From Arabidopsis thaliana (taxonomy: Eukaryota; Streptophyta; Magnoliopsida; Brassicales; Brassicaceae): 64,000 nucleotides of DNA. A program made the translations under genes and the position numbers. This document shows, piece by piece, positions 39,944 through 53,311 of the stretch. The DNA is taken from assembly GCF_000001735.4 (NCBI RefSeq), contig NC_003074.8:2542101-2606100 (forward strand), written 5' to 3'. The first letter of the stretch is position 1; every line of letters starts with the position of its first letter. The notes under the pieces were generated by a model. It did no database searches, was not told the origin of the DNA, and saw nothing but the letters and a program-made list of their open reading frames with translations.

Positions 39944-40525
39944 TTGGGGATTTGTGCGGAGAGAAGAAAAAAAAGGGTGGAAGAATGGAGAAGGAAGAGA
40001 GAGCTTTATGTGAAGAAATTGAATTTGTACGGTTTTCAATTGTTGAGGACCAAGCAGACCCCAACGTTTTTGAGATAGAGCGCGCTTCCTCCACCTCCAC
40101 CACCACCTCTCTCTTTCATTTACTAAAATATCCTTTCTCTTTTCTTTTTGGCCAATTTTGTTTTATGGGGTGTGATTGGTTATGTTTATGGAAATTCGAT
40201 CAGTTTTATGTGATACATAAGAAAATTCTTTGAAGCCTTCTTGGTGGAATGGAATCAAACAAGTTTTAAAACACACTTGTTACACAAAAACCACAAATCA
40301 TCATACGATTCAAGTGTTACACGAGACTACTACATAATAATACAACAACACACGATACAAGACCGTCTCTCTCTCTCTCACTTTCGTCTTTTATGTACAT
40401 AATATTACAAACAACAAATCAAGCATACATTCTCTCTCACACATACAAATCCTCCAAATTCACAAACTCTGTGGCACTCAAACCTACCAGACAAGTTTAA
40501 ATGCTGTATCTTTCTTAATCATGTC
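39944..40525. other. Intergenic region Makorin-like / PLC2
   Basis: Contains the Makorin-like promoter and 5' UTR and the PLC2 3' UTR. A short (TC)n run lies at about 40365-40380. Nothing else is seen. Confidence 0.55.
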
Positions 40526-43456
40526 TCACACAAACTCCACCTTCACGAGAAGCTTAACGGATTTGTACTTCTCTCCTTTCCGGCTATGTAAAGGAAATGC
40601 TCTTATTCCTTCGCTTAGCTCCCAAACCGGTAAGCATGTCTGTCCTCCAAAATCATCTTTCTCTGACATGTCATACTCATGCACTTCTAATCGTAGCAGG
40701 GCCAGCTCTGGAACGGTTAATGGGAACTCAAACACCTCATCCCAAGCTGGTATCCAATTATCCTCCAGTGTTTTCGTCTTCTTCATTACTGTATCCCCTG
40801 GAACTCCAGCTATCCCAACCTGAATATGCATCAAAAGCTCAAATTGTTATATTGCAAGCATAAGAGACAAGAAACAGTTCTATCTCAAAACATTTGTGTG
40901 AGGTTTAAGGCAGGGAATCAAAAATTGACCCTTGTATAGAAGTCAGGCGGTGAATATTGGTCAAAGTGTGTGTGGCGGAAATCAAAGTACCAGCCTTCTC
41001 CCATGTATACAGTTACCTAAGGGAAAGAATAAGTTCACTGAGTTTGATCGGATTTGAATTGGTAAAAGAAAGACCAACCAGAGAATCAGATATCTCACCC
41101 TAAGTGTTGTTTTCACAGGTAGAGTAGCTTTTGGGTCAAATATGTCACTATCCGAACCACTTTTCAGCAGAAGGTCAGGTTTCTTGATGTAGCCACATCC
41201 GCCATTGGCTCTAAACATTCCCTGCATTAGCCACAATGATCTTCCATACCCCTGTACATGGAAAAAGATCACAATCAAATCAGCTGAGGAATAAGGTTGA
41301 TGTCCTGTAAAATGATGGAACATAGCTCCTCCAAAATAACTAGAAGTTTTACTACTACGTAGAAAGAAGTTGGTAATATAGCAGAAGGAGATACCTGCAT
41401 ATTGAAAGCCACCATTTGAGCACCGTGGCTCCAGCCAACCAACGGGTTGTAATTTGATGATGTGACTCTAGTTCCTTTTGGGTATATCCTCAGCAAATTG
41501 TGCTGAGTAAACCTGCGCCACACCATGATTAACAGGATTCATATTGAGTTGACAAACTGCAACTATTACTTAGAAACATAAAAACATAATATGACTATAC
41601 CTCACAATCTGCTTCGCATATTTTTCTGCTGCCTTTTCAAGTTGTTCTTCGCTTAAGCTAAGGCGTCTAACCTTGTCAGGATCTACCTTTAAACACTCAG
41701 TAATTCCGCCTTTTGGTTTCCCAGCATGGATTGCAATCAAATGTTTATACTGGGGTGGTGCATTAATCTTAGACTTGTCTTCATCATCATCATCGTCATC
41801 ATCATCATTTCCATCTAAGTCATCCTGCAACAAGAAAGAAAACTAACATGTTTGTCCATGAACAGCAACAGAACAGAATGAAAATGATTTGTCTTCGTAC
41901 ACACCTTAGCTTCACTTTTGTTCCTCTGAATAAAGCTCGGAACTTCTCTTCCCCAAACTTCTTCATCCCCCAAGTCTTTACCTTTCTGCACCACTTCCAC
42001 ATCTTTTCCTTCCTTGTACTCTTTTGGGGGTTTGGTTGAGATGATAATACGTCTTTTTAAAGAGTTTGGCGATGGGAACTCCTTCAAAGATTCTCCCACA
42101 GGAGGAGTAAACAGAATTTCCCCAAATATCTCAGTAACCATCTATCATACAACAAGAAAACACATCTCAAAACCAATGTACTCATCTATTAAAGCAGCAA
42201 AGAAAGAAATGCAAAATAAAAAGCTACCTCAGCAACTTTAGACTGAAGATCTGGAGTAAGATGATCTTCAAGAGTTACAACAACAGGATAGTCAGATACA
42301 TCAAAGGCATGTGCTCTGATAGCTTTGAGACATTTGATCAACCCCACAGGTGTAGTGAGAGTCCTGTTTAAGAATGGTTCAGTAAACAAGTTAAACGCCA
42401 AGCACCTAACCTTGACTTGTTTTTCGAAATAAATTTGAAGCAAAATTATACATTCCGTGAAGAACATCAATATCGTCTTTGTTGGAATTGGGCCATATAT
42501 CCAATTCAATGACTCTAACACCTTTCTTCAACGCATCAATAATAGGTACCTCACTACAGTCACTGCTCAGCTGATTACCAGTCAGATAAGAATTATGACC
42601 AGTGAATATGAAATAATGCGATATAGGAGCATCCATGTCATGATGCACCTGAAACACCACAAATTCATTAGAGATAAGTCTATAATCAATCTGAAAATAA
42701 AAGCTAGCACAATTGAGTCACAATTACATGTATAGCCGGAATTGTAAAAATATTAATTACTTGTATCATGGATTTTTGTGTCAGAGTTCCTAATAGAGTA
42801 AATGTCACATTCCTAGATATGTTACTTTCTCAACTTTTTTTTTTTTTTTGAGACATAAAAAGAAAAACAATTCTATTGCTTCAAATTCTTGAATCAGACT
42901 TATTCCACAACACCTAAAAAGTACATAGCTCCTACGACTTTCTACCAAACAGCAGCTTCGAAGTTCGAACTCTTGATTAGACTCAGTGAAACATTCAAAC
43001 AAATTATTCCAAAAATCTCACTTCCTCACACCATTTCCTCAATTACCAAACAAGGAAAACGAAAAATCCCAATCCAAAATCTGAGTTTCTTATATCAATC
43101 AATCATAGTTTACTTCAGATTCTGAACTCATAAAATCGAAATAACACGAAAATTACCTTATGGAGAGCAAGAGGAGGGTTATTATCACCAAAGAGGTACT
43201 TGAAGAAAGCATCAAGATGGAGACCATTACGATGAAGAAGAGAAGATGCAGAATTGATAATTGACTGTGCATCTTCTCTGGTGGCTTTATCTTGTTTCTG
43301 AACATCGATCAGAAACCTGTGGAGATGATCAACGGTCATAACTCCATTCTCTGAGTACTTTTCGAAAATGGTCTTGATCTCACGCGGTGCCTCCGATGCA
43401 GTGTAACGAAACCTCCGGCGAAAGCAGAAACACACTTTGTACGTTTGCTTCGACAT
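40526..43456 (-). CDS. PLC2: Phosphoinositide-specific phospholipase C 2
   Basis: Calcium-dependent enzyme that hydrolyses phosphoinositides to inositol phosphates and diacylglycerol. PLC2 is the main plasma-membrane isoform in Arabidopsis. Nine exons (43157-43456, 42452-42648, 42228-42363, 41905-42141, 41601-41824, 41395-41512, 41099-41251, 40930-41016, 40526-40819) give 581 residues. An EF-hand-like N-terminal region (residues about 25-100) is followed by the X domain. It has the two catalytic His: His118 in [12 protein letters not shown] and His164 in VLHG. A run of Asp/Glu ([19 protein letters not shown]) forms the X/Y linker. The Y domain ([20 protein letters not shown]) and a C2 domain ([13 protein letters not shown] to the end) follow. 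Plant PLCs lack a PH domain, as here. The gene is divergent with the eL41 gene. Confidence 0.95.
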
Positions 43457-43931
43457 GAAGTAAAGAAAAAGACGGATCTTTGGGTAATGATTGGAGACGA
43501 TGATGAAGGAATGAAGTAGGGTTTGTGTGTTATATAATCAGAACTATCTTCTCATTGTTTTTGAAATCAGACAAGCGAGATCAGAATCGTCGTTTTGCGT
43601 GTCGCATCTGCAAAGACAAAGAGATTTTTTTCCTTTCTTTCTAGTGAATCTCCTCCATGTAATGTTTAATCGATCTTGAACCTTGTCGGAAAAAGATCTT
43701 CTTTCTCTCTCTGTGCGAATATCCCCTCTGGCAAATTCTTATCCATTTGGGTTTTATTGGGCTTTTGAAATAATAAAGCCCATTAAGTTAGTTACTAGGG
43801 TTTTGTTGTTGTTTAAAGGAGGAATAAGAGCGTAAGCTACAAAATCTTTCTATTCATCTCCGCCGCTCCTCATCCTGTAAAGCTAAACAAATAATCAGAG
43901 GAACGAAGGAGACAGCTTCTGCGAAATCAGC
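43457..43931. promoter_or_regulatory. Divergent promoter PLC2 / eL41
   Basis: This 475-bp region between start codons carries typical ribosomal-protein-gene signals: ATTGGGCTT (43756-43764) and AAAGCCCATT (43775-43784), both TGGGCY site II elements, and the telo box ACTAGGGTTTT (43794-43804). The site II pair points in opposite directions. Confidence 0.75.
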
Positions 43932-44106
43932 ATGAGAGCCAAGGTTAGTAATGGGTTTTGATTGTTTAATGGATTTTTTAGTGATGAGAAATTGAAGTAG
44001 TGTGTAGGATCTTTATGGTTTGTGTGTTTGTGTGTTGCAGTGGAAGAAGAAGCGTATGAGGAGATTGAAGAGGAAGAGACGAAAGATGAGACAGCGATCT
44101 AAGTAG
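43932..44106 (+). CDS. RPL41: 60S ribosomal protein eL41
   Basis: Among the smallest known eukaryotic proteins: 25 residues, at the subunit interface of the ribosome (bridge eB12 region). Exon 1 (43932-43943) encodes only MRAK. Exon 2 (44041-44106) supplies WKKKRMRRLKRKRRKMRQRSK and the stop. Length and sequence match the eukaryote-wide eL41 family, 17 of 25 residues being Lys or Arg. The 97-bp intron sits after codon 4. Because of the small size the gene is easy to miss in ORF scans. The upstream region has the telo box and site II motifs expected for coordinated ribosomal protein expression. Arabidopsis has several eL41 copies with near-identical proteins; position suggests At3g08520. Confidence 0.95.
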
Positions 44107-45070
44107 ATTCGGGAGTTTGTTTTGTCTTTCTTCTTTTTAGAACCAACTCTTATGTGAGTTTTGTTGGTTTTGCAATTTTCAATTTGAATGTTTTGTTGGA
44201 CCAAATCGAATCTATGTTTTCTATTAGAATTATGTTTATTACATGGAATGATCCTTATGAGTTACTGATTCTCCTTAAAGTTCTTCAATCTGCTTATCAT
44301 TTTGGTTTAATTGATTATCTATAGTTAGTGTCTGCGCTGGATGAGTTTTATCCTGGTGAAGGTTGAACTTTTGATATTAGAAATACCAAGTGAATTTGTA
44401 TGTCATCTAAGTATACTAATAAAAACAAAGTATGTTGGGTTGATTGAATCTTTCTATCCAGAACGTTTTCTTAGTAATGTAGCAGAAATGTGTGTTTACG
44501 GAGGGATGCAATTTTTAGTTCATGATGTTCAGATGACTATTGGTACTTAGGTTTTTATGTGTACATGTGAAATAAACCTACCCTAAGATTTCATTATTAT
44601 TTCATGAAAATGAGATTCACGTTGCATCTATGTCTTTCTGATGCTGATGAATGATGATGATTGTTCTGAGGTCAACCAAATTCTCATGAAGGATTTATTT
44701 AGTCCTTCTCGATATTAATTGTTTCATATATGAATAACAACAAGGTGAAACTGATCAACGGTTTAATAAATCGAAAGTCGAATGGAATGAAATGCTGAAG
44801 GAAAGTACAACTACAAAACTCATATGAGTAAGAGAGTTGAGTATATATACTCAAAAATGGCTTTTGACAAAAAGTTAAAAAAAAATTACTCACCTAAACC
44901 CAACAGAATATTACAACGAAAGGAGGTTATTATCCACATTATTCCCAGACAAATTCTGGTCAGACATATAAGCTAGCTAGCAGATGAACACCGCCCTAGC
45001 AAATTGGGCCGACTCTATGCGCTACTGATACTTTTCCAAATGCGGATATTAAAGCATAAGCTGGTCTGCT
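44107..45070. other. Convergent intergenic region eL41 / CHC2
   Basis: Holds both 3' UTRs. ORFs of 60-70 codons here have no family features. No repeat or RNA gene is recognised. Confidence 0.5.
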
Positions 45071-48000
45071 TTAGTAGCCGCCCATCGGTGGCATTCCATA
45101 TGGTGGCATGGGAGGCATTCCTGGCATACCGCCCATTTGTGGTGGAGGACCATACCCACCACCACCTCCCATTCCTGGCATCGGTGGTGCAGGTAAAGCA
45201 AGTGGCAACATTTGGGCATACATGTTCTGTTTAAAAACAAAAGAAAAACATATTACTCCTTTAAGTGTATCTGTCAAGATAAAGAGTCGGATGATATCCA
45301 GTGTAGCTGTGTCATAAGTAGTACCTGTTGGGATATGACATCCTTCTCTTCCTGCTCTTTGGCCTTCACCTCTTTTTGTGCCTCAAGCTTGTCCTTTATT
45401 AGCTCATCCACTTTGCCAGAGTACTCTCGGATAAACTGCAAAGAAAAAACGACAGGAAGAAGAGAATTCATCATAGCGTTCAAATAATGGTTCCAACCTC
45501 ATTGAGCAGAGAATCAAAAGAGTTTATTTGAGGGTTAGGATAGATCACCTGGAGGAGATACGGGAAGGCAAAGTCCATCATATTGTTGATCCAGGCAAGT
45601 TCTAGAGCCACGTCTGGTCGGATTAAGTCATAACATACAAAGAGACATGTAGCAAAGCATTCCTTTTTGCCCTGTATAACAGCAGAAGACACGGGATACT
45701 ACGTTCAACGTCTGGACCAATTCTTTTCAACTAACCAAACTGAATGGCTAGCACTAGCATCTCGTAAATGTTTAACCATCATCATACCTGTTCAATGAAA
45801 TACACCAGTAGTTGTTCTGCAAGTTCATGTTCGCCTGATTGTGAAGCCGTTTCCATACAGTCCTTGTACATGTTGTCTTTCTTTGATAATGCAATTGATT
45901 GCTTCCATCTGCCCGCTTTCTTGTAGATATAAGCAGCCACACGTCTCATTTCAACAAGTTCGTGTTTCTCGATCTGTTCGCACCATTCACAGGAAGATTA
46001 TATCATCTCTAAGGCCATTCTTTTTCCATTTTTAAAGAGAGAAAATATTAAAGGGGTAGTATATTTGAACTTTACCTTCTGAGCGAGGCCAATCTGGTCA
46101 AAGCTGTCATGTAAATCAATAGACTCTCGCAACCTATCGTAGTCTTCTTCTTCCACGTATATCTCATTCAGAGCCTCATTAACAGCAGAGACATTGTTGC
46201 TCTGAACTGCAATCATGTATGGCTTGATAAGACGCAAGTGACCAGCCTGAGATCAGAAGAAACCAATTGTTAAGTAATGTAGCTCAGTTGTTTTTATAGA
46301 AAAAAACAAAGTCATCAGTCAGCTTCTAACCTTCCGCATTATATCAACAACACGAGTATGGTCTAACCGCAACGCAAGTACGTTGAGAAGATCGTTGATT
46401 ATATCCGGATGCTCTTGCAAGTAGAAGTGCACAGCCTTGTAGTACAGTTCAACATTCGCTACCTTGGCAACAATGTCTTTGAATTGCATGTGCTCCCATG
46501 CTTCAGGAGAATGGTTCATGACGGTGGTCGCAGCATTATCAAACTCATCATATTGAATGTACAGATAGGTAAGTTCCTGCCAGTGCTGTTGTTCATCACA
46601 GGCCCGTATAAGCTTGGGAATATTGAGGCGAGTTGAAAATAACTTGATGTGTTCCATAAGTTTCTCATAACGATATCTAGCATAGAGTACACCCAACTCG
46701 GTGAAGATACCCATGTGAGCACGTTCAAGCCCAAGTCCACTCTCCATAAGTGAGATTAATTCATTGAAGCACCCTCTGTTCTGGTAGTACTCGCTGACTT
46801 CTTCCAGGTCATCCACCTATTAAGCACCAAAAGATTAACCAGGAAATAAATGAGATACATTGGGCTATAAAGCATACACAATTGAAATCTAAAACCTGTA
46901 AGGGGAAACTTTTGTGCTCAGTAAGATCAGGTATTCACCTGAATGATAATGTTAAGACCACATATTTGAGCCAACCGGAATTCCTCAGCATCAACGCAAG
47001 CAAAGCAGACTTCCTTCCATGTCTTTGCACTGTTTGCTTTCCTTGCAGCATCAACAGCACCTTGGAACTGTTGCAACTTCACAAGTGTGACGGCTAACTT
47101 GCCCCAGTTTGATATGAACGCATAGATTATTTTTGCAGCCTCATAGAGAGCTTCGTCATACAGACGATCACCAACATGTTGTAGATTAGCAACGTTTGGC
47201 ATCAGAATGAATTCTTCAATCTCACCTAACCGATCAATCTTTGCATATGCATAGATGAGCTCACTATCAACCTTGGGTTCCTTCACCTTCTGTCTAACCA
47301 TCAGAAGGTATTTGACCAAGTCATCATAGACATCAGTATCTTCAGAGACACGTATGACCTCCAAGAAATGAGTGGCATCATCAGCACGGATAAAGGACTC
47401 AATTGCATCACTGACTAGTCCTTCCCTGAGTTGCGCCTTAGCGACTTGGCTCCAAACAGAATCTTCTTCGACCCGGAATGCAAACTCAACTGCACGCTCA
47501 ATGCTCCTGACATTATCCAGCAATACATTGACAGCCTGAACATTTAAGTTGAACTTCTTGAAGATAGCAAATGCTTCCTCATATAATTGGGCTTCAACTG
47601 CGACTTCTCCAACTGCAGGTCCATCAAAGTTGTCCAGCCTGTTGATGTAATCCATAACTCTAGACGGATCTGCCTTAATAGCTGTCAATATAAGCAGATT
47701 TTGCAGATTGAAGTTTCCACTGAAGGCAGAATTTTGTAGAACAATCTTTTCAAGAAGCTCAATAAGCTCGTGCGGCAAATCAGCAGTCATGAATGCTTTA
47801 ACAGCTGCAGAAACTTGCTCTGGGCTCTTGCTTTCAGGTAAAGCAGTAGACACAACTTGGTCAATAAGCTGTCTTCTATAATCATTGTTTTCATCGAGAA
47901 CCTTATCCCACAGATCACCATCCATCCTCTCCACTACATACCTACAATTGAAAACTTGTGTATTAACAAACTACAAAGTCACCATTGTGAGAGTAACAAG

Positions 48001-51000
48001 AATTTTCGTAAGTAATGATAAAATACCTGGCTTGTAACTTAAACAAAGAGTTTTTGTTAGTGACATTGATGAGTTCCTCGTCACATTGTCCTCTTCTGTA
48101 TGCCACAACTGCTAGGGTAGGATCACGTTTCTCGCAGTACTTACCCACAACCTTAGAGTCGTAGTAAGGGTTGGTGGTCAGGAAATGCTCAGGGTTGTTG
48201 TTACTGTCTATGATAATTTTACCCAAGGCATTATGGACATGCACATCTTGGCTTCCCTCACTAACTAAATGCTCCAAGAACTGAGTGAGGAGACGGAGTC
48301 GATTTCTGAAAAAGCAGAAACATATTAGAGTTTCCAGAACTAAACAGACATAATTATGAACGCAAACCAGGATGACCAAAAGGATTCACCTCTTCTCACA
48401 TTCCTCGACAAGTGGTTCAACAGGAAGCAATGAACGAACAGAGAGAATGAGGCCTTTTATAAAATCTTCAGGGCATTCATCATCAAGCAACTGCCCGACA
48501 ACTAAGGGAGCATTCCCAGGGTTCACCTTTGACAGAATCAAACGTATAAATATTTCATAAAAAAAAACTGAACTCCAACGCATTAAAAGTAGTCCCAGGA
48601 AACCTTATACCTTCTGCACGTAGCCTTCAATGTAACGAAGCATGTTGTTTGTGTAGAGGTAATGAGTAAGATCAGGCACAAAGCTGAAACGATCACAGAC
48701 ATTTATCAAAGGTCGTGCATCAGGCAGCTTAGCTTCCATCAAAAAGTTCTTCGTCTTTTCAGCATCATAGAAGTTAGACTCTCTAGTTACACGCTCAACC
48801 TCCTTTATTTGACCAGTCTTGGCAGCTGCTTCAATGTACTTGAAATGGATCTCAGGATCCTCACTATCGCACAGAGAGAAACATTGTAAACATAAGCATA
48901 TAAATACAAGAATCGTGCTTGTTTACAGAAACGAGATCAGATTTTATCTATATCACCTCATACTCAAATATGAACCTAGGAAAAAGTATAGCCCTTCATA
49001 TGACTTGAACTGCTCAAAGAGCTTAATACATGCATCAACACCAAGTTGCTCACAGTACTCCTTGCAAGCCTGAAATTGTATGGACACCGTTAGTGTCAAA
49101 ATAACCAATAAGATTCATCATATCATACACCACTTGCCTGAACAATTATCTGCAGATTGCCTCTCAGGTTGACCAGCAACAGATCCTTCATGCACTCCAT
49201 AGCCCACTCGCTAGAAAGAGTGCCAAAAAACTCAACAAGAGCCTGCATATGGAGCAGAGTGTTATGCAACAACTTGACCACTTAGTAGGTTTAACAACCA
49301 AAATATATTTCAGAGGCACTACCTGTGGCTCGATAGCATGTGTGTTTACAATTACACGTTTTATATCAGGTAACTCTGAGTAATGCTGCACAAATCAAAA
49401 GGAAAAGAAGTTGGAAGGTGAGAAGATGATAAATCTATTTGGCCGGTAAAAATGGTAAAAAACATGTACCAACCTTCAAGGATTGGATATAAAGTCCAGC
49501 CTTTTCACAAAGTTGAGCAATGCGAGGCCGGTCATAGTGGGTGAACATCCCATTTGCTAATACCGCATCAGCCACATTAGGAAAAGTTACCAAATTTATC
49601 TCCAGAACCTGTGTTGAAAAATGATTTAAACAGTCTGGGGAAAGAAGGTGAGTAGAGAAAAAAACGGAGAGATACAAGGTGGCAACTATTTTCAACCTTA
49701 GTTTGCAGAAAAGCATGCTCAGGTAAATTTGGCTTTAGCACATCCAGAAGGAAAGAAGTCGCTTCACGGATCAGATTTCTCTGAATATGCACAAATAGAC
49801 AAATAAGCACATGATAATTTACATCTACTGTATACAATTCTGTATATAGGAGTAGAACAAGTAATGAGCTACAAATATTGGTGCATACAGAATATATTGA
49901 CCTACCTGAAGAAAAAGATCAGTGATGGTGTTGTAGTCAACTGGAGAACCTCCTTCCATTTGAGACATCATTAATGCAAAATTTACTGCTCCCTGCAAAT
50001 AAAAATTAAAAGACTATTGATATTAATACGGTGGGAAAAAGATTCTTCATTCTATATAACATCAGGTCAAATTATTCAACAAGTTAGTTGATTCATAACT
50101 CTTCCAGTGCTTACGCCACATATATTCAGTAAAGTCCTTTCATAGTTTAGTATGTTGCAAGTATCAAGAGTGCACCACACTAACCTGAGGATCTGTACGG
50201 AGTATGGTTTGCAGAAGAAACAGGTAATCAGGTGTGTACCCAACCTGAAGTCACAATATGAAACAATGGTAATTCATGAGACAACAGAACTTTAGGGTAA
50301 AAATAATAGAAGAGGTTATACTATAGATCTTATTGCTTACCTGCTTTGAGTAAATCAGTATTTTGTCAAACTCCCTTCTTTCTGCAAAAGCTGCTACAAC
50401 TTTTGGAGTCGCCCGAGCTTTGATGTATATTTTCAGAGCGAGATCATTATCCACAGTCTGGAACAGAAAGGTTTATCGTCACAACACACCATAGGAGACA
50501 TATCACACATTTTGAATAAAATCGTCCATTTCAAGATTACCTTCACAAGGTCTCCAAGTTCTTCACTGCATTCTAGTTTATCCTCTGCCAACCAGTTTTC
50601 CAGGAGGTTCTTCTTGTTTTGGTTCACAACCAGCCGAGATAGTTCCAGTGACTCATATGAATTGAGTTTCCCTCTAGTCAAAAGAGTCCCAAAATACTGT
50701 AACAATGGAGGAGTTTGTCCAGCTTGTACAGGAACACTCTGCAAAATTATAGAGTTGAAAAATTGGTGTTACCAACATTTCATCATAAATAAACATGTTT
50801 ACACATAGTTGCTTGGATATGAAATAGACACCTGGAATTTGGCCACTGTATCAGGTGTCCTTAGAATTCCTTGAGGAGATTCAGCAGCAAGCTCAGCAGC
50901 CTCCTTGTACTTTGTTTGAGCGAACAACTCCTGGAACCGCTGGACAACCTACAACATCCGAGCAGAATATGAGAAACTTCACAATACCAAATGACATTTT

Positions 51001-53311
51001 TTTTCTTCAAGCTGCCATTTAACAACTATATAATTACTTCACCGAGACAACAGATCCATGATAAACATCGCATACCAGATTTTCTGCACCTGGGAGGTTT
51101 CCTCTTTTAGCAAGATTGACAGCAAGCTCCAAATTGTTCAACTGTGATACAAAAGCATAGATTTCTTAGCATGACATGATGAAAAGGGTAGGTTATAACG
51201 GGAAAATAGCATAAAAGATTAGCATACTTGGCCACTAATAAAAGGTATAATGGTAGCCTCGTTTACTGTAGCCAAAAGAACTTGTCCTCGCCTATTAATG
51301 GCATAGAAACCCCCAACTGAGGAAGCTTCAGAAGTCAAGAAAATTGGGTCTGGACTAATCCGATTTCTGTAGATAGCAGAAGCAGTCTCTAGATCGTACA
51401 CAAACAACAGGCCAAGTTTGGTGATAACATATATCAAGTTAAATTTGTGAGAGACCTGTCAGGAAAATGAGAAATTAGTGCCAGAAATTGTCACTAACTA
51501 CTTACACATATAACTGAAATTCTAATGCAATAGCAAACCTGCATGGCAACAGGAAAATCATCAGCAAAATCAGGGGGAAAAAAGAGATCTGCTTGTTTTT
51601 TTGTAAATGATGGTTTTCCTGCAAAAAAATCGCCAACCTTTAAAGATCAGATGAATACAACCTAGAAAACGTAACCAATTATATTAAATAACAGTGAAGA
51701 TATAGTTTTGCGTCGGGGAGCTAACCAGGTTGGGCACCAAGCTCAATGACATGCAACTTTGATGTTATCTGCCCAGCATTAAAGCTCTTGCTTGCAAATG
51801 ATATAAGAATAGAAGGATTCTCATTCCCAGGAACCTAATATTAATAGTGTTGCAAGTCAAACTACAGTTCAAGATTAGACCATAGATGAACTCACCAAAG
51901 AACAAAGACGTTACCTTAAACTGCGCAAACGATGCAGCATGTGCCTCAAGGGCCTGACTCCGCTGTTGATCCACAGAGAAAAGCTGCATATTTCCTTTTA
52001 CCAATTGTTGTCTCTACAGAAAACAGATAATAATGACAAGATCAGTCAAGAATCTACAACATGAAAGCAGTTTTGATGTCTTTTTTTGACCTAATATGTG
52101 GCGCAGTAAACTTACCTCAGGAGAGCCAGGAGCAATTCCAATTAAAACCAACCACTTCTCATTAGGAGAGCACTTATAGTTTATAATTTGATTGTTGGCC
52201 AAATTGGCTGTTCTATCAAACATCTTAACTGGCTCAGAATCACCTATAAAACCCGAAGGAAAATTAGAAACGAAAACACAAGATATGAAGAAAATGACAG
52301 TAGGCTGAAATATACAACCTTCAATTGACCAATGATAGACGGAATTCTGTGTGACCAGCCCCAACATCTTTGGTGTAATCCACTTCCAAAAGACAACCTG
52401 TAAAAACATGAAACATTATTATCCAAAAAAAAACCCGACTGAAAAATTCAGAGTTATACGAAGTGTATAGCAGGAACGATAATGGAGTTCAAATATATTT
52501 GCATCAACACTCACCTGCTCAGGCATCTGATGTGATTTCAACTTTGCTTTGGCTTCAATGTTAAATATCTGTAGATGATCCTGAGTAGTTCCTGGAACTT
52601 GAGCTACATAAATATTGAAGTAAAAAGTGAACATCAAGATAAGTGGATTATGAACTACGAATTCGAGGAAACCGTTATGGGTTTTAGATCAAAGGAAAAA
52701 ATCAAGTACCTTTCAAGGCAAGGATCTTCGAGTTTGGGTTCATAAGAGCAGAGTCTGCAGTAATAGGCCTCCTAAGAGGCTGCATCGGCATATTCATATC
52801 TATAATTACAACACTGTTTTGCGGTGACGTCTCTCGTACACAGATATACTTGTCAGACTCCATAGTAACATTTGTAAACGTGATGAATTGCTGATTGATC
52901 CCGATGCTCGGAAGCTGGAAAAATCAAGATGAAGCGTTACGTCAAATAGTTCATTTATTTAGTTATGAGATCCGAGTACATAAGCACATTGCTACAGACA
53001 ACAACTTGAAATTCGGCATTGATATATTAACGAAACACAGATCTGAGCATAGTTAGAGAAATCTGATCAGAAACATGCATTCCCAAACAAGCGATCCGGA
53101 AAAACTAGAGAGTAACACAACGATCGAGCAGAATTCAGATCAGTAGGAAACTGGAATCAATCAATCAAGAGACTGAACAGAGCTTAATCGTAGAAAATCA
53201 CGGTCGATTCCAGGAGATACACATCTAAATATTCAAAGATAAGAGTGAAGAGTAAGGAGAACTCACCGTCAGGACCTCCTTCATCGTGATGGGGGCGTTG
53301 GCAGCCGCCAT
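45071..53311 (-). CDS. CHC2: Clathrin heavy chain 2
   Basis: Structural protein of clathrin triskelia, coating vesicles at the plasma membrane and trans-Golgi network. I count 30 coding exons, from 53267-53311 ([15 protein letters not shown]) to the last one ending with the TAA at 45071-45073, about 1700 residues, normal for the family. The N-terminal seven-bladed propeller (about 1-330) begins [32 protein letters not shown] sequence. The linker follows, then seven clathrin heavy-chain repeats. The longest exon (47935 down to about 46938) covers [15 protein letters not shown] to the central leg. The trimerisation region precedes a Gly/Pro/Met-rich tail ([22 protein letters not shown]). CHC1 (At3g11130) is nearly identical; the choice of CHC2 is by position. 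No frameshift or premature stop was seen. Confidence 0.95.

Noticed and set aside
45049..45317. Overlapping Gly/Pro/His-rich ORFs near 45.1 kb
   Set aside because: They are other-frame readings of the repetitive Gly/Pro/Met-rich C-terminus of CHC2.
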